Positions 54,116 through 61,938 of a DNA stretch of 64,000 nucleotides are shown here, in pieces (position 1 is the first letter of the stretch; every line of letters starts with the position of its first letter). A model generated the notes under the pieces. It did no database searches. It saw only the letters and a list, made by a program, of their open reading frames with translations, and was not told where the DNA came from. The DNA is taken from contig NZ_CXOM01000002.1 in NCBI RefSeq assembly GCF_001269365.1, positions 132,001-196,000 on the forward strand. Direction: 5' to 3'. The stretch is from Limnohabitans sp. Rim11 (lineage in GTDB: Bacteria; Pseudomonadota; Gammaproteobacteria; Burkholderiales; Burkholderiaceae_C). Position numbers and translations under genes: made by a program.

Positions 54116-54742
54116 TTAAGTGTTGCGCTTGGCAGCTTGCCAATTTTTCCATGTGTGCCAGGCACGCCATCCCAGCAACAAGCCCAGGATAGCGCCATAG
54201 ACCATCACCTCTTCGTAGTTTTTCTTGCCTGAACGCATCCAAAAGAAATGCAGGATGGTCAAGCCTGCAATGACATAAACAGCCTGGTGCAACTTACGCC
54301 AGCGCTGAGCCCCCAATGTCTTCACAGCGCGGTTGAACGACGTGCCTGCCAGCAAACTCAGCAACACAAAGCTCAACGTACCCACCAAAATAAAGGGCCG
54401 CTTCACAATGTCATTGACGATGTCATTCCACACCAGTTCCATGTCCAGTAGGCTGTAGCAGAGCGCATGCATGAAGGCATAGAAAAAGGTCAGCAAGCCC
54501 AGCCCTCGCCTGAACCGCGCCAGTTCTGGCAAAGTAAATTGAACCCTCAGAGGTGTAATCAACAAGGTGAGGCACAACATCCGAAGCGCCAGTTCGCCTG
54601 TCGATCGAATTAAATATTCGGCAGGATTAGGACCCAAGCTTTGTTCAAAAATACCTTGCACCAAAAACGCAAACGGCAACAACAAAAAGCCCAGCAACAA
54701 TGGCTTGGCCCATGCATGCCTGAGTGCGTTGCGCAGGTTCAA
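54116..54742 (-). CDS. msrQ: Heme membrane subunit MsrQ of the MsrPQ repair system
   Basis: Encodes 208 residues with about six helices of the ferric reductase-like fold. Heme histidines are in FMHALCYSL and [16 protein letters not shown]. It passes electrons to MsrP for repair of oxidised methionine. The TTG start overlaps the msrP stop as TTGA. Confidence 0.92.
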   Translation of the reverse strand: MNLRNALRHAWAKPLLLGFLLLPFAFLVQGIFEQSLGPNPAEYLIRSTGELALRMLCLTLLITPLRVQFTLPELARFRRGLGLLTFFYAFMHALCYSLLDMELVWNDIVNDIVKRPFILVGTLSFVLLSLLAGTSFNRAVKTLGAQRWRKLHQAVYVIAGLTILHFFWMRSGKKNYEEVMVYGAILGLLLGWRAWHTWKNWQAAKRNT

Positions 54743-55734
54743 AAGTTTTTAACCAAGTCCATGCCGGTGTACATCGAAGCCACTTGCGCTTCGTAGCCGT
54801 TGAACATCAGCGTCTTGCGTTTTTTGTCGAGCAAACCGCCCTCACCAATGCGGCGCTCTGAAGCTTGACTCCAGCGCGGGTGATCCACGGTGGGGTTGAC
54901 GTTGGAATAGAAACCATATTCTTGGGGCGCAGCCTTGGCCCATGAGACGACGGGTTGCTTGTCAACAAATCGAATTTTGACAATGCTCTTGCCACTCTTG
55001 AAACCGTATTTCCAGGGCACCACCAAGCGAACTGGCGCACCGTTTTGCTTGGGCAAGACTTCGCCGTACATGCCAAAGGTGAGCAAGGTCAGAGGGTGCA
55101 TGGCTTCGTCCATGCGCAGGCCTTCGACATACGGCCAATCTAAGAAACCGCCCCTCAAACCCGGCATGGTTTGCGAATCGGCTTGCGTCACAAACTCAAC
55201 AAACTTGGCGCCAGGCAAAGGCTCGACGCGTTTGATGAGGTCGGACATCGAATAACCAATCCAGGGGATCACCATGGACCAACCCTCAACGCATCGCAAG
55301 CGGTAAATGCGCTCTTGCATTGCGCCCCACTTCATGATGTCTTCCAAATTAAAGCGCGTTGGTTTTTTAACCAAGCCTTCCACCTCAATGGTCCAAGGCG
55401 ATGTTTTCAAGGTGTGCGCTTGGCGTGCGGGGTCTGATTTGTCGGTGCCAAATTCGTAGAAGTTGTTGTACGTGGTAGCGTCTTTTTGAGAGGTGAGTTT
55501 CTCAACGGTCATGGCCCCTTGAACGGCAGATTGACTGGCCGGCAGCGCCGCCAATTTCGCGGCAGCATTGCCCTGCGCAAAAGCTTCACGGTGCCCCCAA
55601 CCCGCCAAGCCTGCAGCTGCTGCACCCGCACTCCATTGACGCAACAACTCTCGCCGCGTTGAATAGGCATCTTTGCTCGTGATCTCACTGCTCAAGGGAT
55701 GAATGAATCCATCGTCGTTGTTGCGAATCAGCAT
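54739..55734 (-). CDS. msrP: Periplasmic molybdo-methionine sulfoxide reductase MsrP
   Basis: Encodes 331 residues. A Tat signal ([23 protein letters not shown] at 27-28) leads, and C148 (YRLRCVEGW) is the expected molybdenum ligand. It reduces methionine sulfoxide in envelope proteins. The start is [10 protein letters not shown] (55734). The frame stays open 22 codons upstream, but those codons (such as [11 protein letters not shown]) are read from the repeat element and are not part of the family. The element ends 16 bp before the start. Confidence 0.93.
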   Translation of the reverse strand: MLIRNNDDGFIHPLSSEITSKDAYSTRRELLRQWSAGAAAAGLAGWGHREAFAQGNAAAKLAALPASQSAVQGAMTVEKLTSQKDATTYNNFYEFGTDKSDPARQAHTLKTSPWTIEVEGLVKKPTRFNLEDIMKWGAMQERIYRLRCVEGWSMVIPWIGYSMSDLIKRVEPLPGAKFVEFVTQADSQTMPGLRGGFLDWPYVEGLRMDEAMHPLTLLTFGMYGEVLPKQNGAPVRLVVPWKYGFKSGKSIVKIRFVDKQPVVSWAKAAPQEYGFYSNVNPTVDHPRWSQASERRIGEGGLLDKKRKTLMFNGYEAQVASMYTGMDLVKNF

Positions 55735-55750
55735 GGTTGGCTTTCGAGAA

Positions 55751-55907
55751 AAATTAAATGGGGTCAGATCAACATTAATTTGGTCATTCAAAGGGTCCAA
55801 AGGCTGAGGGGGGCTTCCTCATACTGGAGTACCAGAAATCGTTCAGCCCCCCTCAGCCTTTGGACCCTTTGAATGGAAATTAATGTTGATCTGACCCCAT
55901 TTAATTT
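55751..55907. mobile_element. Composite hairpin element A with RAYT-type ends
   Basis: A 157-bp element made of perfect 31-bp outer inverted repeats (55751-55781 and 55877-55907, core GGGGTCAGATCAACATTAAT) and an inner perfect 31-bp stem closing a 29-nt loop. Unpaired joints are only three and one bases. The outer ends match those of the RAYT module. The right end covers the stop codon of the TetR gene; the left end lies 16 bp before msrP. Confidence 0.85.
55785..55875. repeat. Inner hairpin of element A
   Basis: Arms 55785-55815 and 55845-55875 pair perfectly over 31 bp; the 5' arm ends AGGGGGGCT. The loop 55816-55844 contains CTGGAGTACCAG, itself a four-base-pair mini-hairpin (CTGG/CCAG). 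The loop is identical in hairpins B and C. Confidence 0.9.
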
Positions 55908-56530
55908 AAGCCCTTTTCGAGGAGGAGGATGACTTCTTCGGCAAAGGCCACATACGAGATAGGGCCGCCGGGGCGCAGCCAGGTGAAGGTCCAGTTGATC
56001 ATGCCAAACAGCATCATGGTGATGGCGGTTTGGTTGCTGGCATTGAGGCGGCCGGGATAGGCGCGGCGCAAGGCGCGGGTAACTGCGGCCACTACATCGC
56101 GCTGGCGGTTCAAAATCAGTTCGCGAGGCGAAATACCGGGGGTTCCTAAACTCTCATCGGCCACGTCGCTTAAAAACTGTGTGTCGTTCAGAAGCGCTAC
56201 ATGCCGAGTGGCCGAGCTTTCGTACTCTTGCAAAAAAGCGCGAATCAACTCATGCAATGCCGCACGGTCGTCCAAGTTGCGGCGTTGCGCGGTGGCGTCC
56301 GTCAGCGCAATCAAAGACAACAAGCGCTGCGTGTAGCGGTCCATCAGGTCAAACAGAATGGCCTCTTTGCTGTCGTAGTAGTGGTAAAGCCGGGCCTTCG
56401 ACGTGCCGCAAGCCGTGGCAATTTCACTCATGCTGGCAGCTGGATAGCTGCGGTCGGCAAAGCACTGGGCCGCGATGTCCAAAATGGCATCGCGTTTGAT
56501 GTCGTGCGTTGCGGATTTAGGTCTTGCCAT
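55901..56530 (-). CDS. TetR-family transcriptional regulator
   Basis: Encodes 209 residues. The N-terminal helix-turn-helix is plain (ILDIAAQCFADRSYPAASMS, then TACGTSKARLYHYYDSKEAI). The C-terminal ligand domain has no recognisable specificity. The last codons (Leu-Asn-stop) overlap the repeat element, so the original C-terminus may have been changed. It lies upstream of msrPQ and may regulate it, or itself; this is inference. Confidence 0.9.
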   Translation of the reverse strand: MARPKSATHDIKRDAILDIAAQCFADRSYPAASMSEIATACGTSKARLYHYYDSKEAILFDLMDRYTQRLLSLIALTDATAQRRNLDDRAALHELIRAFLQEYESSATRHVALLNDTQFLSDVADESLGTPGISPRELILNRQRDVVAAVTRALRRAYPGRLNASNQTAITMMLFGMINWTFTWLRPGGPISYVAFAEEVILLLEKGLN

Positions 56531-56581
56531 ACTGATGTGATCTCAATTTTTTATCATTTGAATACGCAATGGCGAGGTGAT

Positions 56582-57169
56582 TTAGCCCACAGGCCAAACC
56601 ACGCCGTTGTCGTTCAAGATGGCATCTAGCGGCACATCGTGCGGCTCGGGTTCAAAATCATCGACATAGGCCTGCGTAAAGCCCAATCCCACTGTGAAGG
56701 GTTTGGGTTCTAAAGTGGCCAAGGTGCGATCGTAAAAGCCGCCGCCATAACCCAAGCGATAACCGCCTGCGGTGTAGCCTACACAAGGCACAAACAAAAG
56801 GGTCGGCACAATCACTTCGGTGTCTTTGGGTTTGGGGATGCCATAGGCATCTTCTTCCATGGGACAACCGGGATACCACGCGTGGAAGGTGAGGGTTTTG
56901 TTCACTTTGTCCACCACGGGCAAGCCAATACGGCGCAATTGCGCTTCGCCCGTCAACTCGCCATCTTCTTTCCAACGGTGCAGCGCAGGCAAAGGATCAA
57001 ACTCGCCTTTGATGGGCCAATAAGCACCAATGACCAACTCGGGCCGGCCAAACAACCAGATGCGCATCACGCGCTGAAGGGCATCCACCCGTTCTTGGCG
57101 GTCCGTCATGTTGAGGCGCGCATTCAACAAGTCTTGGCGAATTTGTTTTTTGGCTTCTGATTTGTCCAT
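56582..57169 (-). CDS. 5-formyltetrahydrofolate cyclo-ligase
   Basis: Encodes 195 residues. The substrate-binding GYGGGFYDR and the N-terminal KKQIRQDLLNAR are family marks. It returns 5-formyl-THF to the active folate pool using ATP. The start MDKSEAKKQIRQDL (57169) is nine bp from the divergent slt start; the long upstream frame lies antisense to slt and is rejected. Confidence 0.92.
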   Translation of the reverse strand: MDKSEAKKQIRQDLLNARLNMTDRQERVDALQRVMRIWLFGRPELVIGAYWPIKGEFDPLPALHRWKEDGELTGEAQLRRIGLPVVDKVNKTLTFHAWYPGCPMEEDAYGIPKPKDTEVIVPTLLFVPCVGYTAGGYRLGYGGGFYDRTLATLEPKPFTVGLGFTQAYVDDFEPEPHDVPLDAILNDNGVVWPVG

Positions 57170-57178
57170 AATCGACCT

Positions 57179-59170
57179 ATGCAATTCACACAGATTTTGA
57201 CATCGCTTGGGGCCTCCGTCCTCATTTTCTCGTTCATGAACCCCGCCTTGGGTCAAACAAACGTCCAAAACAAGGCGGATGACGTCATTTTGGAGATGAA
57301 TCAGGCCTTCAAAAAGAACGACAAGAACCAACTCGCGCGCCTTTTGCCACGCGCTAAAGGTCATGCCCTTGAGTCTTGGGCCGCCTATTGGGAACTGCGC
57401 GTGCGCTTGGACCAAGCCACCGACGCCGAAATTCAGCAATTTTTGACGCAGTACGCAGGCACTTACGCCGAAGACCGATTGCGCAACGATTGGTTGTTGC
57501 AACTAGGCAGGCAACGCGAATGGGCCACCTTCGCCCAGGAGTACCCCCGCTTTCGCATGAACGACGACCGCGAGGTGCGCTGCTACGCCCTGTCGACCGA
57601 CGCCTTTATTTCTAAACCCGAAACAGCCGCAGAATTAAAGCGTCTTTGGTACGCCTTCCGCGACACCGAAGACGGCTGCACTTACACCGCCGAAAAGCTC
57701 CACGACCTGAAGAAAATTGACGTCTTGGATGTGTGGCGCAAAGCCCGCTTGGCGATGGACAACAACCGCCCCCGCGCCGCGCAACTGGCGCTCAACATTG
57801 AATCAACAGAGCTAGGCAAGCAAGCCATCCTGATCCAAGCCGATCCACAAAAATATTTAGACAAACGCATTTTGGCAATCACCAAAAAGCGCAAGGAACT
57901 GTCGGTCTTGGCCCTCATTCGTGTAGCCAACACCGACCCCGACAAAGCGGCGCAGTTGCTTGAGAAAAAATGGGGCTTGATGCTCACCAAAGAAGAGCAC
58001 AACTGGGTGTGGGCGGTCATAGGCAAACAAGCGGCGCAAAAACTTCAAGACAACGCGCACAGCTATTTCAACAAAGTCAGTCGCAACCAAGACTTGAACG
58101 ACGATTTGCTCATTTGGAAAACGCGCGCAGCCCTGCGTCAAGGCGATTGGAAGGCGGTGGTAGCCAGCATTGACGCCATGGAAGGCAGCAAGCAAGACCC
58201 GACTTGGATTTATTGGAAAGCACGCGGTCAGTTGGCACTGCACAAAGCGACCACAGACCCTCAACGTGCAGAGGCCACAGCGGCACTTCAAAGCATTGCC
58301 AGTGTGAAAGGTTTCTATGAGCAATTGGCGCTTGAAGAACTGGGTCAGTCCATCACAGCGCCCGCCAAACCCGCTGCTTTGACCCCTCAAGAAAAATTGG
58401 AAGCTGCACAAAACGGCGGACTTCAGCGTGCTTTGTATGCATTGAGTTTGGGTCTTCGTTCAGAAGGCAATCGCGAATGGAACTACACCACCAATTTGCA
58501 TACGCCTGGTGGCATGAGCGAGCGCGATTTGTTGGCAGCTGCAGACTTGGCCTGCAGCAAACAAGTGTGGGATCGGTGCATCAACACCAGCGACAGAACA
58601 AAGACGCAAATCGATTTTGATCAGCGATTCCCAATGCCGCTCAAAGACACCGTGCTTCGAAAAGCCAAAGAAATTCAACTCGACCCAGCCTATGTTTACG
58701 GCCTGATTCGTCAAGAGAGCCGCTTCATCATGGACGCCAAATCTGTGGTGGGCGCAGCAGGACTGATGCAAGTGATGCCAGCGACTGCCAAGTGGACGGC
58801 CAAAAAAATTGGGATGACCAATTTCCAGCCCCAGCAAATCACGGATCACGAAGTCAATGTCGCTATCGGTACGGGTTATCTCAAACTGGTGCTCGACGAT
58901 TTCGATGGCTCGATGCCTTTGGCCGCTGCCGCTTACAACGCGGGTCCTAGTCGGTCACGCAATTGGCGCAAGGGGCCTGTGTTGGAAGCTGCTATTTGGG
59001 CGGAGAACATTCCTTTCACTGAGACTCGGGATTATGTGAAGAAGGTTTTGTCTAACACGACCAACTACGCGGCAATCATTACTGGGCAGCCGCAGTCTTT
59101 GAAGGCTCGCTTGGGGAGTGTTGGGCCTCGAAATACTCAGGCGCCTGAAGAGAATACTGACTTGCCGTGA
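57179..59170 (+). CDS. slt: Soluble lytic murein transglycosylase (Slt70-like)
   Basis: Encodes 663 residues. A signal peptide (about 1-26, ending ALGQ) leads a long alpha-helical ring domain and a C-terminal lysozyme-like domain. Catalytic E513 is in RQESRF, followed by GAAGLMQVMPATA and AYNAGPSRSRNW. It cleaves peptidoglycan with 1,6-anhydro formation. Hairpin B begins six bp after the stop. Confidence 0.94.
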   Translation: MQFTQILTSLGASVLIFSFMNPALGQTNVQNKADDVILEMNQAFKKNDKNQLARLLPRAKGHALESWAAYWELRVRLDQATDAEIQQFLTQYAGTYAEDRLRNDWLLQLGRQREWATFAQEYPRFRMNDDREVRCYALSTDAFISKPETAAELKRLWYAFRDTEDGCTYTAEKLHDLKKIDVLDVWRKARLAMDNNRPRAAQLALNIESTELGKQAILIQADPQKYLDKRILAITKKRKELSVLALIRVANTDPDKAAQLLEKKWGLMLTKEEHNWVWAVIGKQAAQKLQDNAHSYFNKVSRNQDLNDDLLIWKTRAALRQGDWKAVVASIDAMEGSKQDPTWIYWKARGQLALHKATTDPQRAEATAALQSIASVKGFYEQLALEELGQSITAPAKPAALTPQEKLEAAQNGGLQRALYALSLGLRSEGNREWNYTTNLHTPGGMSERDLLAAADLACSKQVWDRCINTSDRTKTQIDFDQRFPMPLKDTVLRKAKEIQLDPAYVYGLIRQESRFIMDAKSVVGAAGLMQVMPATAKWTAKKIGMTNFQPQQITDHEVNVAIGTGYLKLVLDDFDGSMPLAAAAYNAGPSRSRNWRKGPVLEAAIWAENIPFTETRDYVKKVLSNTTNYAAIITGQPQSLKARLGSVGPRNTQAPEENTDLP

Positions 59171-59176
59171 GAGAGC

Positions 59177-59257
59177 AGTTGAGAGGATAGGGTAGGGGCT
59201 CTTCCTCATACTGGAGTACCAGAAATCGTTCAGAGCCCCTACCCTATCCTCTCAACT
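59177..59257. repeat. Hairpin B: stand-alone copy of the conserved-loop hairpin
   Basis: Arms 59177-59202 and 59232-59257 pair perfectly over 26 bp; loop 59203-59231 is identical to that of hairpin A. The stem sequence (for example GAGAGGATAGGGTAGGGG) differs from A and C. There are no RAYT-type ends. It lies directly after slt, but no T-run follows, so terminator activity is uncertain. Confidence 0.9.
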
Positions 59258-59279
59258 TATTTGGTTGTTGGAAGATTTC

Positions 59280-59432
59280 AATAAATGGGGTCAGATCAAC
59301 ATTAATTTCTAATCAAAGGGGCTAAAGGCTAAGGGGGGCTGAACGATTTCTGGTACTCCAGTATGAGGAAGCCCCCCTTAGCCTTTAGCTCCTTTGATTG
59401 ACTAAATTAATGTTGATCTGACCCCATTTATT
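59280..59432. mobile_element. Composite hairpin element C with RAYT-type ends
   Basis: A 153-bp element with perfect 29-bp outer inverted repeats (59280-59308 and 59404-59432) sharing the GGGGTCAGATCAACATTAAT core. It holds an inner hairpin in the opposite loop orientation to A and B. It starts 22 bp after hairpin B and its last base is the last base of the stop codon of the PHA-granule-type gene. Confidence 0.85.
59311..59399. repeat. Inner hairpin of element C
   Basis: Arms 59311-59340 and 59370-59399 pair over 30 bp with one G-T pair (59320 with 59390). Loop 59341-59369 is the exact reverse complement of the loop in A and B. Against A, four stem positions differ and all four are matched on the other arm. 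Confidence 0.9.
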
Positions 59433-59737
59433 CACGCCAGCAATTTGTCCAAGTTACTAGAAATCTTCTCTTCAATCTTGTCTTTGAACGACGCCATCAG
59501 GAAACCCAACTCCAACTTCATACTGAGTTGCGTAGCAGTCACGCACAGATGGCCTGATGCACCAGCGCGCTCAAAGTTCAGGCGGTCTTGCACTTCGCCT
59601 TTATCGTTCGTTTCGTTGGCCACATAAGTGCAGTCCATACCCCAATCTTCTTCGGCTTCTTTTTGCCACTGAGCGGCAACTGCGCGAGCTTTATCCATGC
59701 CCAAAGTGTGCGCGCGCTGAATCAAAATTTCTGCCAT
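59432..59737 (-). CDS. Polyhydroxyalkanoic acid system family protein (PHA_gran_rgn-like)
   Basis: Encodes 101 residues of a small family (PF09650-like) with the pattern HTLGMDKARAVAAQWQKEAEE and a late KLELGFLMASFKDKIEEKI. Some members lie in PHA gene clusters, but the function is not shown and no PHA gene is in this window. It sits four bp after the molybdo-oxidoreductase gene. Its stop touches element C. Confidence 0.75.
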   Translation of the reverse strand: MAEILIQRAHTLGMDKARAVAAQWQKEAEEDWGMDCTYVANETNDKGEVQDRLNFERAGASGHLCVTATQLSMKLELGFLMASFKDKIEEKISSNLDKLLA

Positions 59738-59741
59738 GACA

Positions 59742-61802
59742 TTAAGCTTTCTTCAAGAGTGCCACTTCTACTTGGCAGTCGTAAAACACAGGCGCTCGGC
59801 CCAAGTCGGTTAACAATTGACTGGTCACTTCATTCACATTGGTGCCGTTCAAACCCATCTTGCGCCACCAAATACCCAAGCCATGCACAACACCAGGGCG
59901 TGCGCGCGTTGTGACATCTGCTTTGCAGTGGTATTCGCCGCGGTCATTGAATACTTTGACGGTATCGCCTGTGGCAATGCCGCGTGCAGAGGCATCTTCA
60001 AAACAAATTTCAACCAGCGGTTCTTTTTCTATTTCGCGCAAACTTTCCACGTTCACGAAAGACGAGTTCAAGAAATTGCGTGCAGGGGGCGAGATCATGG
60101 CCAAGGGATAGCGATGACCTGCAGAAGGCATTTCGTAATTGGGGATGTGATCTGGCAAGGGGTCTAAACCTTGAGAGGCCAAACGGTCGCTCACAAATTC
60201 GCAGCGACCTGAGGGTGTGGCAAATCCGCCTTCTGCAAAAGGTGCATCGGGTACGGGCATGGACACAAAACCCACATCCAACAAAGTTTGAAAATTAACT
60301 TCCGTACCCACCGCGGTGCGGCACAGACTCGTGTCCGATTCGCTAAAGCATGGCTCGGTGTAGCCCATGGCTTTGGCCAGTAAGCGGAAAATTTCGCTGT
60401 TCGATTTGGCTTGGCCTACCGGGACAATAGCGGGACGATTCAACAACAAATCGGTGTGCCCATAGCTGCCTTGCACATCCCAGTGTTCGAGCTGTGTGGT
60501 GGCCGGCAAGATGTAATCGGCGTAGTCAGCGGTGTCGGTTTGAAAGTGCTCCATGACCACCGTGAACAAGTCTTCGCGGGCAAAGCCTTGCACCACTTTG
60601 CTCGAATGCGGCGCAATGGCAACTGGGTTGCTGTTGTAGACCAAAAGGGCTTTGACTTGCGGGCCCCATTCTGGACTACCAGGGTGGTTCAAGTCGTTGC
60701 CGATGGTGGTCATGTTGATCATGCGCGGCCGCCTTGCGCCTAGCAAATCGGGCCGATGCAAGTCTTGCTTGTTGACTTTGAAACAACTTGAATTGCTGAG
60801 CAACATGCCGCCCGCTCTGTTGCGCCATGCGCCCGTTAAGGCAGGCAAACACGCCACCGCGCGCACCGCATTGGCGCCGCCTTTGACGCGTTGCATGCCG
60901 TAGTTCAAACGGATGGCGGCTTGGGGGGTGGTGCCCCAGTCTTTGGCCAAGGATCGAATCAGTTCTGCGTCGATGCCGCAAACTTCTGCTGCGCGCTCTA
61001 GGGTCCAGGTCATGGCGCGCTCGCGCAGTGCCTCCCAACCCACGGTGTATTTTTCGATGTAGTCGTGGTCTAGCCAATTGTTGACCACCAGCTCGCGCAT
61101 GATGGCAAACGCCAAAGCGGCGTCGGTACCGGGTTTGATGGGCAAATGCACATGGCATTTTTCGGCGGTTTCGCTTTGACGGGGATCGATGCAAATCAGT
61201 TTGGCGCCGTTGCGTTTGGCATCTTGTGCCAGTCGCCAGAAGTGGATGTTGCTGGTGATGGAATTGCTGCCCCAAATCACAATCAACTTAGATTCAGCAA
61301 AGAATTCGGTCTTCATGCCGAACTTGCCGCCCAAGGTGTAAACCAAGCCCTCGCTGCCAGCCGAGGCACAAATGGTGCGGTCTAACTGCGAGGCACCCAT
61401 TTTGTGAAAAAACCGGGAGGCCATGGCCTCGCCCTGAACCCAGCCCATGGTGCCGGCGTAGCTGTAAGGCAAGACGGCCTCAGGATTTTGGGCCGCAATT
61501 AATTTCAATCTCGCCGCAATGTCTTGAATCGCCTCGTCCCAAGTCACTTGCACAAACTGACCCGAACCTTTGGGGCCGCTGCGCTTCAGGGGGTGCATCA
61601 GGCGTTCGGGGCTGTAGGTGCGCTCGGTGTACCTGGACACTTTGGTGCACAGCACGCCTTGCGTGTGCTTGTGGTCTGGGTTGCCATTCACCTTGACGGC
61701 GCGCCCGTTCTCTACGGTGGTCAGTAAAGCGCAGGTATCGGGGCAGTCGTGCGGACACAAGCCGCGCACCACGGCATTTTTTTCGAGGACTGAATCGGTC
61801 AT
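59742..61802 (-). CDS. Molybdopterin-dependent oxidoreductase
   Basis: Encodes 686 residues of the DMSO-reductase superfamily. The N-terminal 4Fe-4S motif is C16, C20, C24 and C52 (CPHDCPDTC plus one). WGSNSITSNIHFW, GTDAALAFAIM and a C-terminal dinucleotide-binding domain follow. There is no Tat signal, so it is likely cytoplasmic. Substrate unknown; the small size suggests a thiosulfate/formate-like or biotin-sulfoxide-like relative without membrane partners. Confidence 0.9.
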   Translation of the reverse strand: MTDSVLEKNAVVRGLCPHDCPDTCALLTTVENGRAVKVNGNPDHKHTQGVLCTKVSRYTERTYSPERLMHPLKRSGPKGSGQFVQVTWDEAIQDIAARLKLIAAQNPEAVLPYSYAGTMGWVQGEAMASRFFHKMGASQLDRTICASAGSEGLVYTLGGKFGMKTEFFAESKLIVIWGSNSITSNIHFWRLAQDAKRNGAKLICIDPRQSETAEKCHVHLPIKPGTDAALAFAIMRELVVNNWLDHDYIEKYTVGWEALRERAMTWTLERAAEVCGIDAELIRSLAKDWGTTPQAAIRLNYGMQRVKGGANAVRAVACLPALTGAWRNRAGGMLLSNSSCFKVNKQDLHRPDLLGARRPRMINMTTIGNDLNHPGSPEWGPQVKALLVYNSNPVAIAPHSSKVVQGFAREDLFTVVMEHFQTDTADYADYILPATTQLEHWDVQGSYGHTDLLLNRPAIVPVGQAKSNSEIFRLLAKAMGYTEPCFSESDTSLCRTAVGTEVNFQTLLDVGFVSMPVPDAPFAEGGFATPSGRCEFVSDRLASQGLDPLPDHIPNYEMPSAGHRYPLAMISPPARNFLNSSFVNVESLREIEKEPLVEICFEDASARGIATGDTVKVFNDRGEYHCKADVTTRARPGVVHGLGIWWRKMGLNGTNVNEVTSQLLTDLGRAPVFYDCQVEVALLKKA

Positions 61803-61938
61803 GGCTTCATTCTAAAAGGGGTGCATTGAAATGGCATGCCTTAAATCGGTGGAATTCTGGGGATAACCCTGAATTTCAATGTCCCCCACGTTCTGAAGGG
61901 GTGTAGCGCATTGGCCAGACTCTGGGTAGACTGTGGTC

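Noticed and set aside
54739..55800. A 353-residue msrP frame starting at 55800
   Set aside because: Its first 22 codons are read from repeat element A and the Tat signal sits far downstream; the ATG at 55734 gives a normal MsrP.
56582..57502. A 306-residue frame for the cyclo-ligase
   Set aside because: The extra 111 codons lie antisense to slt and do not resemble the family; the ATG at 57169 gives the normal length.
55785..59399. The repeated hairpins as a CRISPR array
   Set aside because: Only three copies, unevenly spaced and in both orientations, with long self-complementary arms rather than uniform repeats and spacers; no cas genes.
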